A DNA stretch of 39,245 nucleotides from Pluralibacter sp. (GTDB taxonomy: Bacteria; Pseudomonadota; Gammaproteobacteria; Enterobacterales; Enterobacteriaceae). The stretch's first letter is position 1, and each line of letters opens with the position of its first letter. Below are positions 9,365-18,690 of the stretch, in pieces. The stretch is from the NCBI RefSeq assembly GCF_019237635.1, contig NZ_JAFAGS010000183.1, forward strand, positions 1 to 39,245, in the 5' to 3' direction. The notes beneath the pieces were generated by a model. The model had not been told where the DNA came from and did no database searches. It worked only from the letters and a program-made list of their open reading frames with translations. A program made the translations under genes and the position numbers.

Positions 9365-9411
9365 TTTGGTATTCACCAGGCAACATAACGGGGGCTAACC
9401 TTTGTCTCAAC
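9345..9411 (-). ncRNA. rdl: Rdl-like antisense RNA to the ldr leader
   Basis: Predicted small RNA of about 65 nt transcribed opposite the toxin leader. On the minus strand a good promoter is visible: TTGCAA (9446-9441), exactly 17 bases, TATCCT (9423-9418), giving a start near 9411. About 60 bases on, CCCCCG (9394-9389 on this strand) pairs with CGGGGG (9357-9352) and is followed by TTTTCTC, an intrinsic terminator. Inside the loop TGGT/ACCA form a smaller hairpin. Size, position upstream of the toxin ORF and orientation match the Rdl antisense RNAs that repress Ldr toxins. The 5' and 3' ends are inferred, not measured. Confidence 0.75.
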
Positions 9412-9459
9412 AGCAACAGGATAGCCGCGAACAGTTGCCATTGCAACTGGACAGCTATC

Positions 9460-9567
9460 ATGACGCTTGCACAGTTTGGCATCGCTTTCTGGCACGATAT
9501 CGCCGCACCGATCGTCGCGGCTATTATCGCCAGTCTGATCGTTGGCTGGCTCGAAAACAGAAGGTAA
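9460..9567 (+). CDS. ldr: Ldr-family type I toxin peptide
   Basis: A 35-residue hydrophobic peptide beginning MTLAQFGIAFWHDIAAP and ending SLIVGWLENRR. It matches the E. coli LdrA-D toxins (35 residues, MTFA.LGMAFWHDLAAPVI...W..NKRK) position for position. These are membrane-active peptides that damage the inner membrane when over-made. One transmembrane helix spans roughly residues 7-29, with a charged tail. No strong ribosome site precedes the ATG. An overlapping frame starting at a TTG (9402) in the antisense-covered region runs through the toxin start and could couple its translation (inference). Terminator at 9617-9647. The locus stands where E. coli has yiaA-yiaB. Confidence 0.9.
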   Translation: MTLAQFGIAFWHDIAAPIVAAIIASLIVGWLENRR

Positions 9568-9616
9568 TGCTCGGGTGGGCGTCACCGCTGCCGTAATGGC
9601 AACAAGCGCCCGGACA

Positions 9617-9647
9617 GGCCGCAGGGGTAACGCCCTGCGGCCTTTTT
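9617..9647 (+). terminator. ldr mRNA terminator
   Basis: GGCCGCAGGG (9617-9626) pairs perfectly with CCCTGCGGCC (9633-9642), followed by TTTTT. It ends the toxin message and may also slow transcription coming from xylB, though that strand lacks a T-run. Confidence 0.9.
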
Positions 9648-9651
9648 CGTA

Positions 9652-11106
9652 TCAGGACATCAGCGGCGCCAGTTGCTGATACAGTTTGCGGAACGTCTCG
9701 CGGCGTGGCGCGTAGCAGGCGGTTCGCGCCGCGTCGGGACAGTGCGCCTGCTCAAGCGGCAGTTGCGCCAGCAGGTCGGCAAACGGTTTGCCCGGATGCA
9801 GGGCCAGTTGCGCCAGCCGTGCCGCGCCCAGCGCCGGGCCAACGTCGCCGCCGGTGCGGTAGTCGAGCGTCAGACCGCTGATATCCGCCAGCATCTGCCG
9901 CCACCAGGCGCTGCGCGCGCCGCCGCCGATAAGGGTAATGCTGGCAGGCTTCACCCCGCAGGCATGCACCACGTCCATACCGTCCGCCAGCGCAAAACCG
10001 ACGCCCTCCAGTACCGCCAGCGCCAGCTCCGCCGGGCCGTGCTGATGCGTCAGGCCGAAAAAGACGCCTTTGGCGTTGGGGTTGTTGTGCGGCGTGCGCT
10101 CACCGGAGAGATAAGGTAAAAACCACACCGGATCGGCGGTGTTATCCGCCGCTTGCGCGGCGGCAAGCAGCGCAGGCACATCGCCCAGACCAGTCAGCTT
10201 CGCCGCCCAGTCAAGGCAGGAGGCGGCGCTGAGCATCACCGACATCAGGTGCCAGCGGCCTGGTAAGGCATGGCAGAAGCTGTGCACGGCGCTCTCCGGT
10301 TTGCTGAGAAAACCCTCGCTGACGGCAAAATAGACGCCTGATGTCCCCAGCGACAGCATCGCCTGTCCGGCATCGGCCATCCCCACGCCGACGGCGCCCG
10401 CAGCGTTGTCGCCGCCGCCCGCCACAACAGGGACGACGGGCATCTGCCAGGCCTGCGACACCTCGGGCAGCAGGGTGCCGGTCATATCGCAACCCTCAAA
10501 CAGCGTCGGCATGTTATCGCGGCGAAGCCCGCACGCCGCCAGCATCTCGTCGCTCCAGTCGCGCTTCGCCACATCCATCCACAGCGTTCCCGCCGCATCG
10601 GACATATCGCTGGCGAACACGCCGGTCATGCGCAGACGCAAATAATCTTTTGGCAACAGCACCTTGTCGACCTGACGGAAGACGTCTGGCTCATGGCGCC
10701 GCACCCACAGCAATTTTGGCGCGGTAAAGCCCGGCATCATCAGGTTGCCGGTAATATCACGCGAACGCGGCACCGCCGCTTCCAGCAGCGCGCACTCTTC
10801 GGCGCAGCGTCCGTCGTTCCATAAAATCGCCGGGCGCAGGACGCGCTGCTGTTTATCCAGCAGCGTGGCGCCATGCATCTGCCCGGCAATGCCTAACGCC
10901 CTGACCTCGCGCAGCGAATGCTGCGCCGCGAGCGCCTTCATGGCGGTATCCGTGGCCTGCCACCACTGCTCGGGATCCTGCTCAGACCATAGCGGATGCG
11001 GGCGCGAAACGGTTAATTTTTCGGTCTGCGAGGCAATCACCTCGCCCTGCTCGCCTACGAGGATAACCTTTACCCCGGAGGTGCCCAGATCGATCCCGAT
11101 ATACAT
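9652..11106 (-). CDS. xylB: Xylulokinase
   Basis: FGGY-family sugar kinase, 484 residues as in E. coli. It phosphorylates D-xylulose to D-xylulose 5-phosphate, the entry point to the pentose phosphate pathway. The N-terminal phosphate-binding block IGIDLGTSGVK, the substrate segment GIAGQMHGA (72-80) and the catalytic Asp233 in GGGDNAAGAVG are present, as is the C-terminal ATP motif TLIGGGARS. It is second in the xylAB operon. The start is set by AAGGAG in the 50-base gap to xylA. A perfect hairpin at 11127-11147 in that gap could lower xylB output relative to xylA. Confidence 0.98.
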   Translation of the reverse strand: MYIGIDLGTSGVKVILVGEQGEVIASQTEKLTVSRPHPLWSEQDPEQWWQATDTAMKALAAQHSLREVRALGIAGQMHGATLLDKQQRVLRPAILWNDGRCAEECALLEAAVPRSRDITGNLMMPGFTAPKLLWVRRHEPDVFRQVDKVLLPKDYLRLRMTGVFASDMSDAAGTLWMDVAKRDWSDEMLAACGLRRDNMPTLFEGCDMTGTLLPEVSQAWQMPVVPVVAGGGDNAAGAVGVGMADAGQAMLSLGTSGVYFAVSEGFLSKPESAVHSFCHALPGRWHLMSVMLSAASCLDWAAKLTGLGDVPALLAAAQAADNTADPVWFLPYLSGERTPHNNPNAKGVFFGLTHQHGPAELALAVLEGVGFALADGMDVVHACGVKPASITLIGGGARSAWWRQMLADISGLTLDYRTGGDVGPALGAARLAQLALHPGKPFADLLAQLPLEQAHCPDAARTACYAPRRETFRKLYQQLAPLMS

Positions 11107-11126
11107 AGCGACGACTCCTTAACGTC

Positions 11127-11147
11127 GCGCCACGGAAACCGTGGCGC
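11127..11147 (-). other. Intercistronic hairpin xylA/xylB
   Basis: GCGCCACGG (11127-11135) pairs with CCGTGGCGC (11139-11147) around a 3-base loop. There is no T-run. It is a likely mRNA-stability or partial attenuation element between xylA and xylB. Confidence 0.6.
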
Positions 11148-11156
11148 AGTGGTAAT

Positions 11157-12479
11157 TTACTTGTCGAACAGGTAATGATTGACCAGGTTTTCCAGCAGCT
11201 CCTGGTGACCGCTGTGGTGCTGCGGCGCCAGGTTATGCTGTTCAGCGTACCTGGCAATCTCGGCGAGCGACATCTGCCCTTTGAGGATTTGCTGCCCAAG
11301 TTCACCGTTCCAGCCCGCGTAGCGGCGCGCCACGCGCTTATCCAGCTCGCCGTCTTCAATCATCCGCGCCGCCACTTTCAGCGCCAGCGCCATCGTGTCC
11401 ATCGCGCCGATATGACCGTAGAACAGATCGTATTTATCGGTACTCTGACGGCGTACCTTGGCGTCAAAGTTCAGACCGCCGGTGGTGAAGCCGCCCGCTT
11501 TGATGATTTCATACATCACCAGCGCGTTTTCTTCCACGCTGTTCGGGAACTGATCGGTATCCCATCCAAGCTGCGCGTCGCCGCGGTTAGCATCTACCGA
11601 GCCAAACACGCCAAGCGCGATCGCCGAAGCGATTTCGTGATGGAACGAGTGGCCCGCGAGCGTGGCGTGGTTTGCTTCGATGTTCACTTTGATCTCTTTT
11701 TCCAGACCAAACTGCTTCAGGAAGCCGTACACGGTGGCGACGTCATAGTCGTACTGGTGCTTGGTCGGCTCCTGCGGCTTCGGCTCGATCAGCAGCGTAC
11801 CGCGAAAACCCGTCTTGTGCTTGTGCTCGACCACCATCTGCATGAAGCGGCCAAGCTGCTCGCGCTCCTGACGCAGGTCGGTGTTCAACAACGTTTCATA
11901 CCCTTCGCGACCGCCCCACAGCACGTAGTTTTCCCCGCCCAGCTTATGGGTGGCGTTCATGGCGGTCACCACCTGGGTCGCCGCCCAACTGAAGACTTCC
12001 GGGTCCGGGTTGGTGGCCGCGCCAGCGCCATAGCGCGGGTTGGTAAAGCAGTTTGCCGTGCCCCACAGCAGCTTCACGCCACTTTGCTGCTGTTTTTCCG
12101 CCAGCACGTCGACCATCTGCGCAAAATTATTCAGGTACTCTTTGGGCGTGGCGCCTTCCGGGGAGACGTCGACGTCATGGAAGCAGTAGTACGGCACATT
12201 CAGCTTGTGAAAGAACTCAAAGGCCACGTCGGCTTTACGCTTCGCCAGGGCAATCGCTTCGCCGGGCTGCTGCCACGGGCGATCGAACGACCCCACGCCG
12301 AACATATCCGCCCCATTCCAGCAGAAGGTGTGCCAGTAGCAGGCGGCGAAACGCAGGTGATCTTCCATGCGCTTGCCAAGCACCAGTTCATCCGGGTTGT
12401 AGTGGCGAAACGCCAGCAGATTTTGCGTTTTCGGGCCTTCATAACGAACACGTTCGAGTTGATCGAAATAAGCTTGCAT
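11157..12479 (-). CDS. xylA: Xylose isomerase
   Basis: Cytosolic metal-dependent isomerase that converts D-xylose to D-xylulose; 440 residues, identical in length to E. coli XylA. The active-site His101 and Asp104 are seen in [12 protein letters not shown], and the metal-ligand segments [26 protein letters not shown] and [20 protein letters not shown] are all present, so the enzyme looks functional. It is the first gene of xylAB and diverges from xylF across the shared control region. The start [15 protein letters not shown] agrees with E. coli. Confidence 0.99.
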   Translation of the reverse strand: MQAYFDQLERVRYEGPKTQNLLAFRHYNPDELVLGKRMEDHLRFAACYWHTFCWNGADMFGVGSFDRPWQQPGEAIALAKRKADVAFEFFHKLNVPYYCFHDVDVSPEGATPKEYLNNFAQMVDVLAEKQQQSGVKLLWGTANCFTNPRYGAGAATNPDPEVFSWAATQVVTAMNATHKLGGENYVLWGGREGYETLLNTDLRQEREQLGRFMQMVVEHKHKTGFRGTLLIEPKPQEPTKHQYDYDVATVYGFLKQFGLEKEIKVNIEANHATLAGHSFHHEIASAIALGVFGSVDANRGDAQLGWDTDQFPNSVEENALVMYEIIKAGGFTTGGLNFDAKVRRQSTDKYDLFYGHIGAMDTMALALKVAARMIEDGELDKRVARRYAGWNGELGQQILKGQMSLAEIARYAEQHNLAPQHHSGHQELLENLVNHYLFDK

Positions 12480-12810
12480 AATTGAACTCCATTATCAGGA
12501 CGCGGCAAATATCAGATTGTGCAGTAATACTGTGTGCTGATTTCGCCGCGCTCAATTACGTTATTTCACACTGCGATTAAGAGAATCCACAAACGTGCAC
12601 TGGGTCGCAAAATATTGCCCAGTTGACACCACCCACCCGGTATTAAAATCAGATCACGGTCATAAATTGGGAAATAAACCAAATATCATAACCAGAAGAT
12701 AAAAATCTGTAATTGCCAGATTCATCTCACATGTTAAAAATTTGCTGCGTATACGTCGTGCCAGTTTCTTTTATCGCTCTCTCGATAACCCTACAAAAGG
12801 TATTAAGATT
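12480..12810. promoter_or_regulatory. xylAB / xylFGH divergent control region
   Basis: This 331-base gap drives both xylose operons. On the xylF side, two similar A-rich blocks (GAAATAAACCAAATATC at 12671-12687 and GAAGATAAAAATC at 12695-12707) occupy the place of the XylR operator in E. coli and read like it. On the xylA side, the block TGTGAAATAACGTAATTGAG on the minus strand (12570-12551) is conserved with the E. coli xylA promoter and carries a TGTGA half-site suitable for CRP. A second conserved block is TCGCAAAATA at 12605-12614. Site assignments come from resemblance to E. coli and are not proven here. Confidence 0.75.
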
Positions 12811-13806
12811 ATGAAGATAAAGAACCTTTGCCTCACCCTTTGCGCCTCGTCGCTTCTGTTAACCAGCATGGCGGGCATCGCCAAAGAAGTCAAAATCGGC
12901 ATGGCCATCGATGACCTGCGCCTCGAACGCTGGCAGAAAGACCGCGATATTTTTGTCAGCAAAGCAGAATCGTTGGGTGCAAAAGTATTTGTACAATCCG
13001 CCAATGGCAACGAAGAAACCCAAATGTCGCAGATTGAAAATATGATCAATCGCGGCGTCGATGTGCTTGTTATTATTCCTTATAACGGCCAGGTATTAAG
13101 TAACGTAATTAAAGAAGCCAAGCAGGAAGGTATTAAAGTTCTGGCCTATGACCGTATGATTAATAATGCAGATATCGATTTCTATATCTCATTTGATAAC
13201 GAAAAAGTCGGCGAGATGCAGGCTCAGAGCCTGGTGAATAAGGTACCGACGGGCAACTATTTCCTAATGGGCGGTTCGCCGGTGGATAACAACGCCAAGA
13301 TGTTCCGCGCCGGACAGATGAAAGTCTTAAAACCGTATATCGACAGCGGCAAAATAAAAGTGGTCGGCGACCAGTGGGCCGACGGCTGGTTACCGGAAAA
13401 CGCGCTGAAAATTATGGAAAATGCGCTCACGGCGAACAATAACAAAATCGACGCGGTGGTCGCTTCTAACGATGCAACTGCAGGCGGCGCTATTCAGGCG
13501 CTGAGCGCGCAGGGGCTGGCGGGCAAAGTGGCGATATCCGGTCAGGACGCCGACCTGGCTGGCGTGAAGCGCATTATGCAGGGTACGCAGACCATGACGG
13601 TCTACAAGCCGATCACCCAGCTCGCCACCACCGCAGCGGAAATCGCCGTCGAGCTCGGTAACGGCCAGCAGCCGAAATCTGACGCCACGCTCAATAACGG
13701 CCTGAAAGAGGTACCCGCCCGCCTGCTGACGCCGATTGAAGTGAATAAGAGCAACATCGACGAAACCGTGATCAAAGACGGTTTCCACAAGAAGAGCGAC
13801 CTGTAA
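12811..13806 (+). CDS. xylF: D-xylose periplasmic binding protein
   Basis: Periplasmic receptor of the high-affinity D-xylose ABC importer, 331 residues (E. coli 330). A Sec signal peptide is visible ([20 protein letters not shown] with cleavage likely after AGIA at 21-24). The mature protein has the ribose-binding-protein-like fold with [49 protein letters not shown] and [14 protein letters not shown]. The frame is open 23 codons further upstream, but that part is not signal-like, so the ATG at 12811 is used; AAAGG lies ten bases before it. First gene of xylFGH, under the divergent xyl control region. Confidence 0.97.
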   Translation: MKIKNLCLTLCASSLLLTSMAGIAKEVKIGMAIDDLRLERWQKDRDIFVSKAESLGAKVFVQSANGNEETQMSQIENMINRGVDVLVIIPYNGQVLSNVIKEAKQEGIKVLAYDRMINNADIDFYISFDNEKVGEMQAQSLVNKVPTGNYFLMGGSPVDNNAKMFRAGQMKVLKPYIDSGKIKVVGDQWADGWLPENALKIMENALTANNNKIDAVVASNDATAGGAIQALSAQGLAGKVAISGQDADLAGVKRIMQGTQTMTVYKPITQLATTAAEIAVELGNGQQPKSDATLNNGLKEVPARLLTPIEVNKSNIDETVIKDGFHKKSDL

Positions 13807-13813
13807 TTGCTGT

Positions 13814-13832
13814 TGCCCCCCTCACGGGGGCA
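13814..13832 (+). other. Intercistronic hairpin xylF/xylG
   Basis: TGCCCCC (13814-13820) pairs with GGGGGCA (13826-13832), loop CTCAC. No T-run follows. Stems placed after binding-protein genes commonly protect the upstream message from 3' decay and keep the binding protein in excess over the transporter. Confidence 0.7.
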
Positions 13833-13862
13833 TTACGGTGTTCCGAAAGACGTGGAGCATGT

Positions 13863-15404
13863 ATGCCTTATTTACTTGAAATGAAGAGCATTACCAAAAC
13901 CTTCGGGGCGGTAAAAGCTATCGATAACGTCAGCCTGCGCCTGAACGCCGGCGAAGTGGTGTCGCTGTGCGGCGAAAATGGTTCCGGAAAATCCACACTC
14001 ATGAAAGTGCTGTGCGGCATCTATCCGCACGGTACCTTCGACGGCGACATTGTGTTTTCTGGCGAACCGTTGCAGGCGACCCATATTCGCGATACCGAAC
14101 GTAAAGGTATCGCCATCATCCACCAGGAGCTGGCGCTGGTTAAGCATTTAACCGTGCTGGAAAATATTTTTCTCGGGACCGAAATTACCCGGCATGGGGT
14201 GCTCGACTATGACCAGATGACCCTGCGCTGCGAGAAGCTGCTGGCGCAGGTGAGCCTGCCGATTTCCCCCAACACCCGCGTCGGCGACCTCGGTCTCGGC
14301 CAGCAGCAGTTGGTCGAAATCGCCAAGGCCCTGAACAAGCAGGTGCGATTACTGATCCTTGATGAACCCACGGCCTCGCTGACCGAACAGGAGACGGCGG
14401 TGCTGCTGAATATTATTCGCGACCTGCAGCACCACGGCATTGCCTGTATTTATATTTCGCACAAGCTCAACGAGGTCAAAGCCATTTCCGACACCATCTG
14501 CGTGATTCGCGACGGCCAGCATATCGGCACCCGCGACGCCAGCGGTATGAGCGAAGACGACATCATCACCATGATGGTCGGACGCGAACTGACCGCGCTG
14601 TACCCCAACGATCCGCACGAGCACGGCGAGGAGATTCTGCGGGTCGAGCACCTGACGGCCTGGCACCCGGTTAACCGGCACATTAAACGGGTTAACGATA
14701 TCTCCTTTACGCTCAAGCGCGGCGAGATCCTCGGCGTCGCCGGGCTGGTCGGCGCCGGGCGTACCGAGGCAGTGCAGTGTCTGTTCGGCGTCTGGCGCGG
14801 ACGCTGGGAGGGGCAAATTTTCATCGACGGCGAGCCGGTGAAAATCACCAACTGCCAGCAGGCTATCGCCCACGGCATCGCGATGGTGCCGGAAGACCGC
14901 AAGAAAGACGGTATCGTCCCGGTGATGGCGGTTGGGAAAAACATTACGCTCGCGGCGCTGGACCAGTTTACCGGCCCATTAAGCAGCCTGAACGATGCCG
15001 CGGAACAGCACTGTATTTTACAGTCTATCCAGCGCCTTAAGGTCAAAACGTCATCGCAGGATCTGGCCATTGGCCGCCTGAGTGGCGGAAACCAGCAAAA
15101 GGCGATTCTCGCCCGCTGCCTGCTGCTCAACCCGCGCATTCTGATCCTCGACGAGCCGACGCGTGGTATCGATATCGGCGCGAAGTACGAAATCTACAAA
15201 CTGATTAATCAACTGGTGCAACAGGGTATCGCGGTTATCGTCATCTCTTCCGAACTGCCGGAAGTGCTTGGCCTGAGCGACCGCGTGCTGGTGATGCATG
15301 AAGGTAAACTGAAAGCCAACCTGGTCAACGACCATCTGACCCAGGAGCAGGTGATGGAAGCCGCATTGAGGAGCGAACGTCATGTCGAAAAATACCCCGT
15401 CTGA
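13863..15404 (+). CDS. xylG: D-xylose ABC importer ATPase
   Basis: Double ATP-binding subunit of the xylose importer, 513 residues as in E. coli XylG. Half 1 has Walker [10 protein letters not shown] (about 38-46), the signature [15 protein letters not shown] and Walker [13 protein letters not shown]. Half 2 has a degenerate P-loop VGAGRTE, as usual for sugar importers of the RbsA/MglA type, then [16 protein letters not shown] and [19 protein letters not shown]. The end overlaps xylH by 23 bases, so the two are translationally coupled. Confidence 0.98.
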   Translation: MPYLLEMKSITKTFGAVKAIDNVSLRLNAGEVVSLCGENGSGKSTLMKVLCGIYPHGTFDGDIVFSGEPLQATHIRDTERKGIAIIHQELALVKHLTVLENIFLGTEITRHGVLDYDQMTLRCEKLLAQVSLPISPNTRVGDLGLGQQQLVEIAKALNKQVRLLILDEPTASLTEQETAVLLNIIRDLQHHGIACIYISHKLNEVKAISDTICVIRDGQHIGTRDASGMSEDDIITMMVGRELTALYPNDPHEHGEEILRVEHLTAWHPVNRHIKRVNDISFTLKRGEILGVAGLVGAGRTEAVQCLFGVWRGRWEGQIFIDGEPVKITNCQQAIAHGIAMVPEDRKKDGIVPVMAVGKNITLAALDQFTGPLSSLNDAAEQHCILQSIQRLKVKTSSQDLAIGRLSGGNQQKAILARCLLLNPRILILDEPTRGIDIGAKYEIYKLINQLVQQGIAVIVISSELPEVLGLSDRVLVMHEGKLKANLVNDHLTQEQVMEAALRSERHVEKYPV

Positions 15405-16563
15405 ACTTAAGCTCAACACGCAGGCCCCCGCCGCCTTCGCCGGGCTAAAAAACCTCAACCTTCAGGTTTTCGTCATGATTGCCGCCATTATCGCGATCAT
15501 GCTGTTCTTCACCTGGACCACCGACGGCGCTTACCTCAGCGCGCGCAACGTCTCCAACCTGCTGCGCCAGACCGCCATCACCGGCATTCTGGCCGTCGGG
15601 ATGGTGTTTGTGATCGTCTCGGCGGAAATCGACCTGTCAGTCGGGTCGATGATGGGTCTGCTCGGCGGCGTCGCGGCGATTTTTGACGTCTGGTTCGGCT
15701 GGCCGCTACCGCTGACGGTTATCGTAACGCTGGTGCTGGGTCTGCTGCTGGGGGCGTGGAACGGATGGTGGGTGGCCTATCGTAAGGTGCCATCATTTAT
15801 TGTTACCCTCGCGGGAATGCTGGCGTTTCGCGGCATCCTCATCGGTATCACCAACGGCACAACGGTATCACCGACCAGCGCCGCCATGTCGCAGATCGGT
15901 CAGAGCTATTTACCGGACGGCATCGGCTTTATCCTCGGCGTGCTGGGACTGATGCTGTTCGTCGCCTGGCAGTGGCGCGGGCGGATGCGTCGCCAGGCGC
16001 TGGGACTGGAGACGCCTGCGTCAACGGGCGTGGTGGGGCGCCAGTCGTTAACCGCGGTCATTGTGCTGGGCGCCATCTGGATGCTCAACGACTATCGCGG
16101 CGTGCCGACGCCAGTGCTGCTGCTCGCGCTGCTGCTGCTCGGCGGCATGTTCATGGCCACCCGCACCGCCTTTGGCCGCCGGATCTACGCCATCGGCGGC
16201 AACCTTGAGGCCGCGCGACTGTCGGGGATCAACGTCGAACGCACCAAGCTCGCCGTCTTTGCGATTAACGGCCTGATGGTGGCGATCGCCGGGCTTATCC
16301 TGAGCTCGCGTCTTGGCGCAGGCTCGCCGTCGGCGGGGAACATTGCCGAACTGGATGCCATCGCCGCCTGCGTTATCGGCGGCACCAGCCTGGCGGGCGG
16401 GGTCGGCAGCGTTGCCGGCGCGGTAATGGGCGCATTTATTATGGCCTCGCTGGATAACGGCATGAGTATGATGGACGTCCCCACCTTCTGGCAGTACATC
16501 GTCAAGGGCGCCATTCTGCTCCTGGCGGTCTGGATGGACTCCGCCACAAAACGGCGAGCCTGA
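15382..16563 (+). CDS. xylH: D-xylose ABC importer permease
   Basis: Inner-membrane permease, 393 residues as in E. coli XylH, with about ten hydrophobic segments. The conserved blocks of the ribose/xylose permease family are present: [61 protein letters not shown] and [20 protein letters not shown]. It pairs with XylG on the cytosolic side and XylF in the periplasm. A hairpin separates it from xylR. Confidence 0.98.
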   Translation: MSKNTPSELKLNTQAPAAFAGLKNLNLQVFVMIAAIIAIMLFFTWTTDGAYLSARNVSNLLRQTAITGILAVGMVFVIVSAEIDLSVGSMMGLLGGVAAIFDVWFGWPLPLTVIVTLVLGLLLGAWNGWWVAYRKVPSFIVTLAGMLAFRGILIGITNGTTVSPTSAAMSQIGQSYLPDGIGFILGVLGLMLFVAWQWRGRMRRQALGLETPASTGVVGRQSLTAVIVLGAIWMLNDYRGVPTPVLLLALLLLGGMFMATRTAFGRRIYAIGGNLEAARLSGINVERTKLAVFAINGLMVAIAGLILSSRLGAGSPSAGNIAELDAIAACVIGGTSLAGGVGSVAGAVMGAFIMASLDNGMSMMDVPTFWQYIVKGAILLLAVWMDSATKRRA

Positions 16564-16582
16564 TCGCGACGCGCGTTGCAAA

Positions 16583-16616
16583 GATGGCGATACTCAGCGG
16601 TATCGCCATCGTGGTT
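16583..16616 (+). terminator. xylH terminator / xylH-xylR boundary
   Basis: GATGGCGATAC (16583-16593) pairs perfectly with GTATCGCCATC (16600-16610), followed by GTGGTTTT. It is an imperfect intrinsic terminator that would let only part of the xylFGH transcript reach xylR. Confidence 0.7.
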
Positions 16617-16633
16617 TTATCAGGAAACACACC

Positions 16634-17812
16634 ATGTTTGAGAAGCGTCACCGCATCACGCTGCTGTTTAACGCCAACAAAGCCTATGACCGTCAGGTGG
16701 TTGAAGGAGTGGGTGAATACCTGCAGGCGTCGCAGTCGGAATGGGATATCTTCATTGAAGAGGATTTTCGCGCCCGAATCGAAAATATCAAAGAGTGGCT
16801 CGGGGATGGCGTCATCGCTGACTATGACGACCCCGAAATTGAAGCGCTGCTGGCCGACGTGAAGGTGCCTATTATCGGCATCGGCGGTTCTTACCATCGC
16901 CCGGAGCAGTATCCGGCGGTTCACTACATTGCCACCGACAACGCCGCGCTGGTTGAAAGCGCGTTCCTGCATCTCAAAGATAAAGGCGTTCACCGCTTTG
17001 CGTTTTACGGGCTGCCGGTCTCCAGCGGCAAGCGTTGGGCAGTGGAGCGCGAGTATGCGTTTTGCCAGCTGGTCGCCAGGGAGAAATACCGTGGCGTGGT
17101 CTATCAGGGGCTGGAAACCGCGCCGGAGAACTGGCAGCACGCGCAAAACCGCCTTGCCGACTGGCTGCAAACGTTGCCGCCGCAGACGGGCATTATTGCC
17201 GTTACCGACGCACGTGCCCGCCATATCCTGCAAGCCTGCGAGCATCTGCATATTCCGGTGCCGGAAAAGCTGTGCGTCATCGGGATCGATAACGAAGAGC
17301 TGACGCGCTACCTGTCCCGCGTGGCGCTCTCCTCCGTCGCGCAGGGCACGCGGCAGATGGGCTATCAGGCGGCGAAGCTGTTGCACCGTCTGCTGGATGA
17401 TGAGCCGCTGCCGCTCCAGCGCCTACTGGTGCCGCCGGTGCGCGTAGTGGAGCGCCGCTCGACCGACTACCGCTCGCTGGACGACCCGGCGGTTATCCAG
17501 GCCATGCACTACATTCGCAACAACGCCTGTAAGGGGATCAAGGTGGAGCAGGTGCTGGACGCTGTCGGCATCTCGCGTTCGAATCTGGAAAAGCGCTTTA
17601 AGGAAGAGGTAGGGGAAACCATCCATGCGGTGATCCACAGCGAAAAGCTGGAGAAAGCGCGCAGCCTGCTGGTGTCCACGTCGCTGGCGATTAACGAAAT
17701 CTCGCAGATGTGCGGCTACCCGTCGCTACAGTATTTCTATTCGGTGTTCAAAAAAGAGTACGACACCACGCCAAAGGAGTACCGGGAACGCTTCGGGGAA
17801 GCCCTGATATAA
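16634..17812 (+). CDS. xylR: Xylose operon regulator XylR
   Basis: D-xylose-responsive activator of xylAB and xylFGH, 392 residues as in E. coli. The N-terminal ~270 residues are a LacI/periplasmic-binding-like sugar domain (FNANKAYDRQVVEGVGEYLQ, IATDNAALVESAF, VIGIDNEELTRYLSR). The C-terminal ~100 residues are an AraC-type double helix-turn-helix (CKGIKVEQVLDAVGISRSNLEKRFKEEVG and INEISQMCGYPSLQYFYSVFKKEYDTTPKEYR). It is downstream of xylFGH on the same strand and ended by a strong bidirectional terminator. Confidence 0.97.
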   Translation: MFEKRHRITLLFNANKAYDRQVVEGVGEYLQASQSEWDIFIEEDFRARIENIKEWLGDGVIADYDDPEIEALLADVKVPIIGIGGSYHRPEQYPAVHYIATDNAALVESAFLHLKDKGVHRFAFYGLPVSSGKRWAVEREYAFCQLVAREKYRGVVYQGLETAPENWQHAQNRLADWLQTLPPQTGIIAVTDARARHILQACEHLHIPVPEKLCVIGIDNEELTRYLSRVALSSVAQGTRQMGYQAAKLLHRLLDDEPLPLQRLLVPPVRVVERRSTDYRSLDDPAVIQAMHYIRNNACKGIKVEQVLDAVGISRSNLEKRFKEEVGETIHAVIHSEKLEKARSLLVSTSLAINEISQMCGYPSLQYFYSVFKKEYDTTPKEYRERFGEALI

Positions 17813-17815
17813 AAC

Positions 17816-17844
17816 AAAGACGCCTTCCGATGGAAGGCGTCTTT
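17816..17844. terminator. Bidirectional terminator xylR / bax
   Basis: AAAGACGCCTTCC (17816-17828) pairs perfectly with GGAAGGCGTCTTT (17832-17844) across a 3-base loop. A/T flanks on both sides suit termination of the two convergent genes. Confidence 0.92.
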
Positions 17845-17865
17845 CTCTTTCAGCGTACTGCGCGA

Positions 17866-18690
17866 TTACATATGCGCCGCAATCAGACGCTGGTTATCCT
17901 GATACATACTGAACAGGTAGTTGTTGTAGCTCGACCCGCGCGTTGAATAGCCTTTCAGCTTGTGGATCATCGTGCTGGCGGTCACTTCCTGGTCCGTCTT
18001 GCGCAGCTGCGCGCGGGACTTACGGAAGGACGAGTAGGCCGGATGGGTGTTCAGATTCACCACGTAGGCTTCGACCGACTCTTTCACAGAAGAGAAGTGC
18101 GAGTACCCTTTCACCTTGCCCGGCCCATTCTGGCAGTTGCCTTTACCGCATTTCATACCAAACAGATTGTTGTTGGTACGCGCCAGTTTAGAGGTACCCC
18201 AGCCGCTTTCTGCTGCGGCCATGGTCGCCACCATGCTGCCAGGAATGATATCCACACGCTCAAGCAGCGAGTTCCACGGGATCTTACGCGTGTTCCCGGA
18301 CCAGCTGACCTTATAGCGCTGGGTGATATCTTTCATACGCGCGCGTTCGGTCGGCGACCAACGGGCATCGTACTGTTTTGACACAAGCCAGTTACGATCG
18401 GCGGTAATCGCCGCATTCTGGCTGGTAATATAAGGCATCACTGTCCGGAGAAACGCTTTTTTCCTTGGTGTTCCGGAAGGGTATTGTCGCAAATCAGGAA
18501 GTGGGCTGCTCTTTACACTATTGCGAGAATACTCTTGTTTACTGCTAACCTTGATACTACTTGTCTTTGTTACCGGGGCTTGATGACTCGCTGTTGTGGT
18601 GTGCGTCTTTGCCAGCACCTCACCTGAAAATACACAGGTAAGCAACATGAGTATCGTAGCCCCATATCGTCGAATGGGAGTCGATATCAT
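17866..18690 (-). CDS. bax: Bax, putative peptidoglycan glucosaminidase
   Basis: Exported protein of 274 residues, equal to E. coli Bax. A signal peptide covers about residues 1-27 (RRYGATILMLLTCVFSGEVLA). A Ser/Thr-rich linker follows, then a GH73-like mannosyl-glycoprotein endo-beta-N-acetylglucosaminidase domain: SMVATMAAAESGWGTSKLARTNNNLFGMKC, in which Glu161 is the candidate catalytic acid, and VKGYSHFSSVKESVEAYVVNLNTHPAY. The likely role is cell-wall remodelling in the periplasm, inferred from the family. In E. coli the next gene would be malS, which is absent here. Confidence 0.93.
   Translation of the reverse strand: MISTPIRRYGATILMLLTCVFSGEVLAKTHTTTASHQAPVTKTSSIKVSSKQEYSRNSVKSSPLPDLRQYPSGTPRKKAFLRTVMPYITSQNAAITADRNWLVSKQYDARWSPTERARMKDITQRYKVSWSGNTRKIPWNSLLERVDIIPGSMVATMAAAESGWGTSKLARTNNNLFGMKCGKGNCQNGPGKVKGYSHFSSVKESVEAYVVNLNTHPAYSSFRKSRAQLRKTDQEVTASTMIHKLKGYSTRGSSYNNYLFSMYQDNQRLIAAHM

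Noticed and set aside
12711-12731. A possible second CRP site ending in TCACA upstream of xylF.
   Set aside because: The left half does not match TGTGA, so it was not called separately from the control region.
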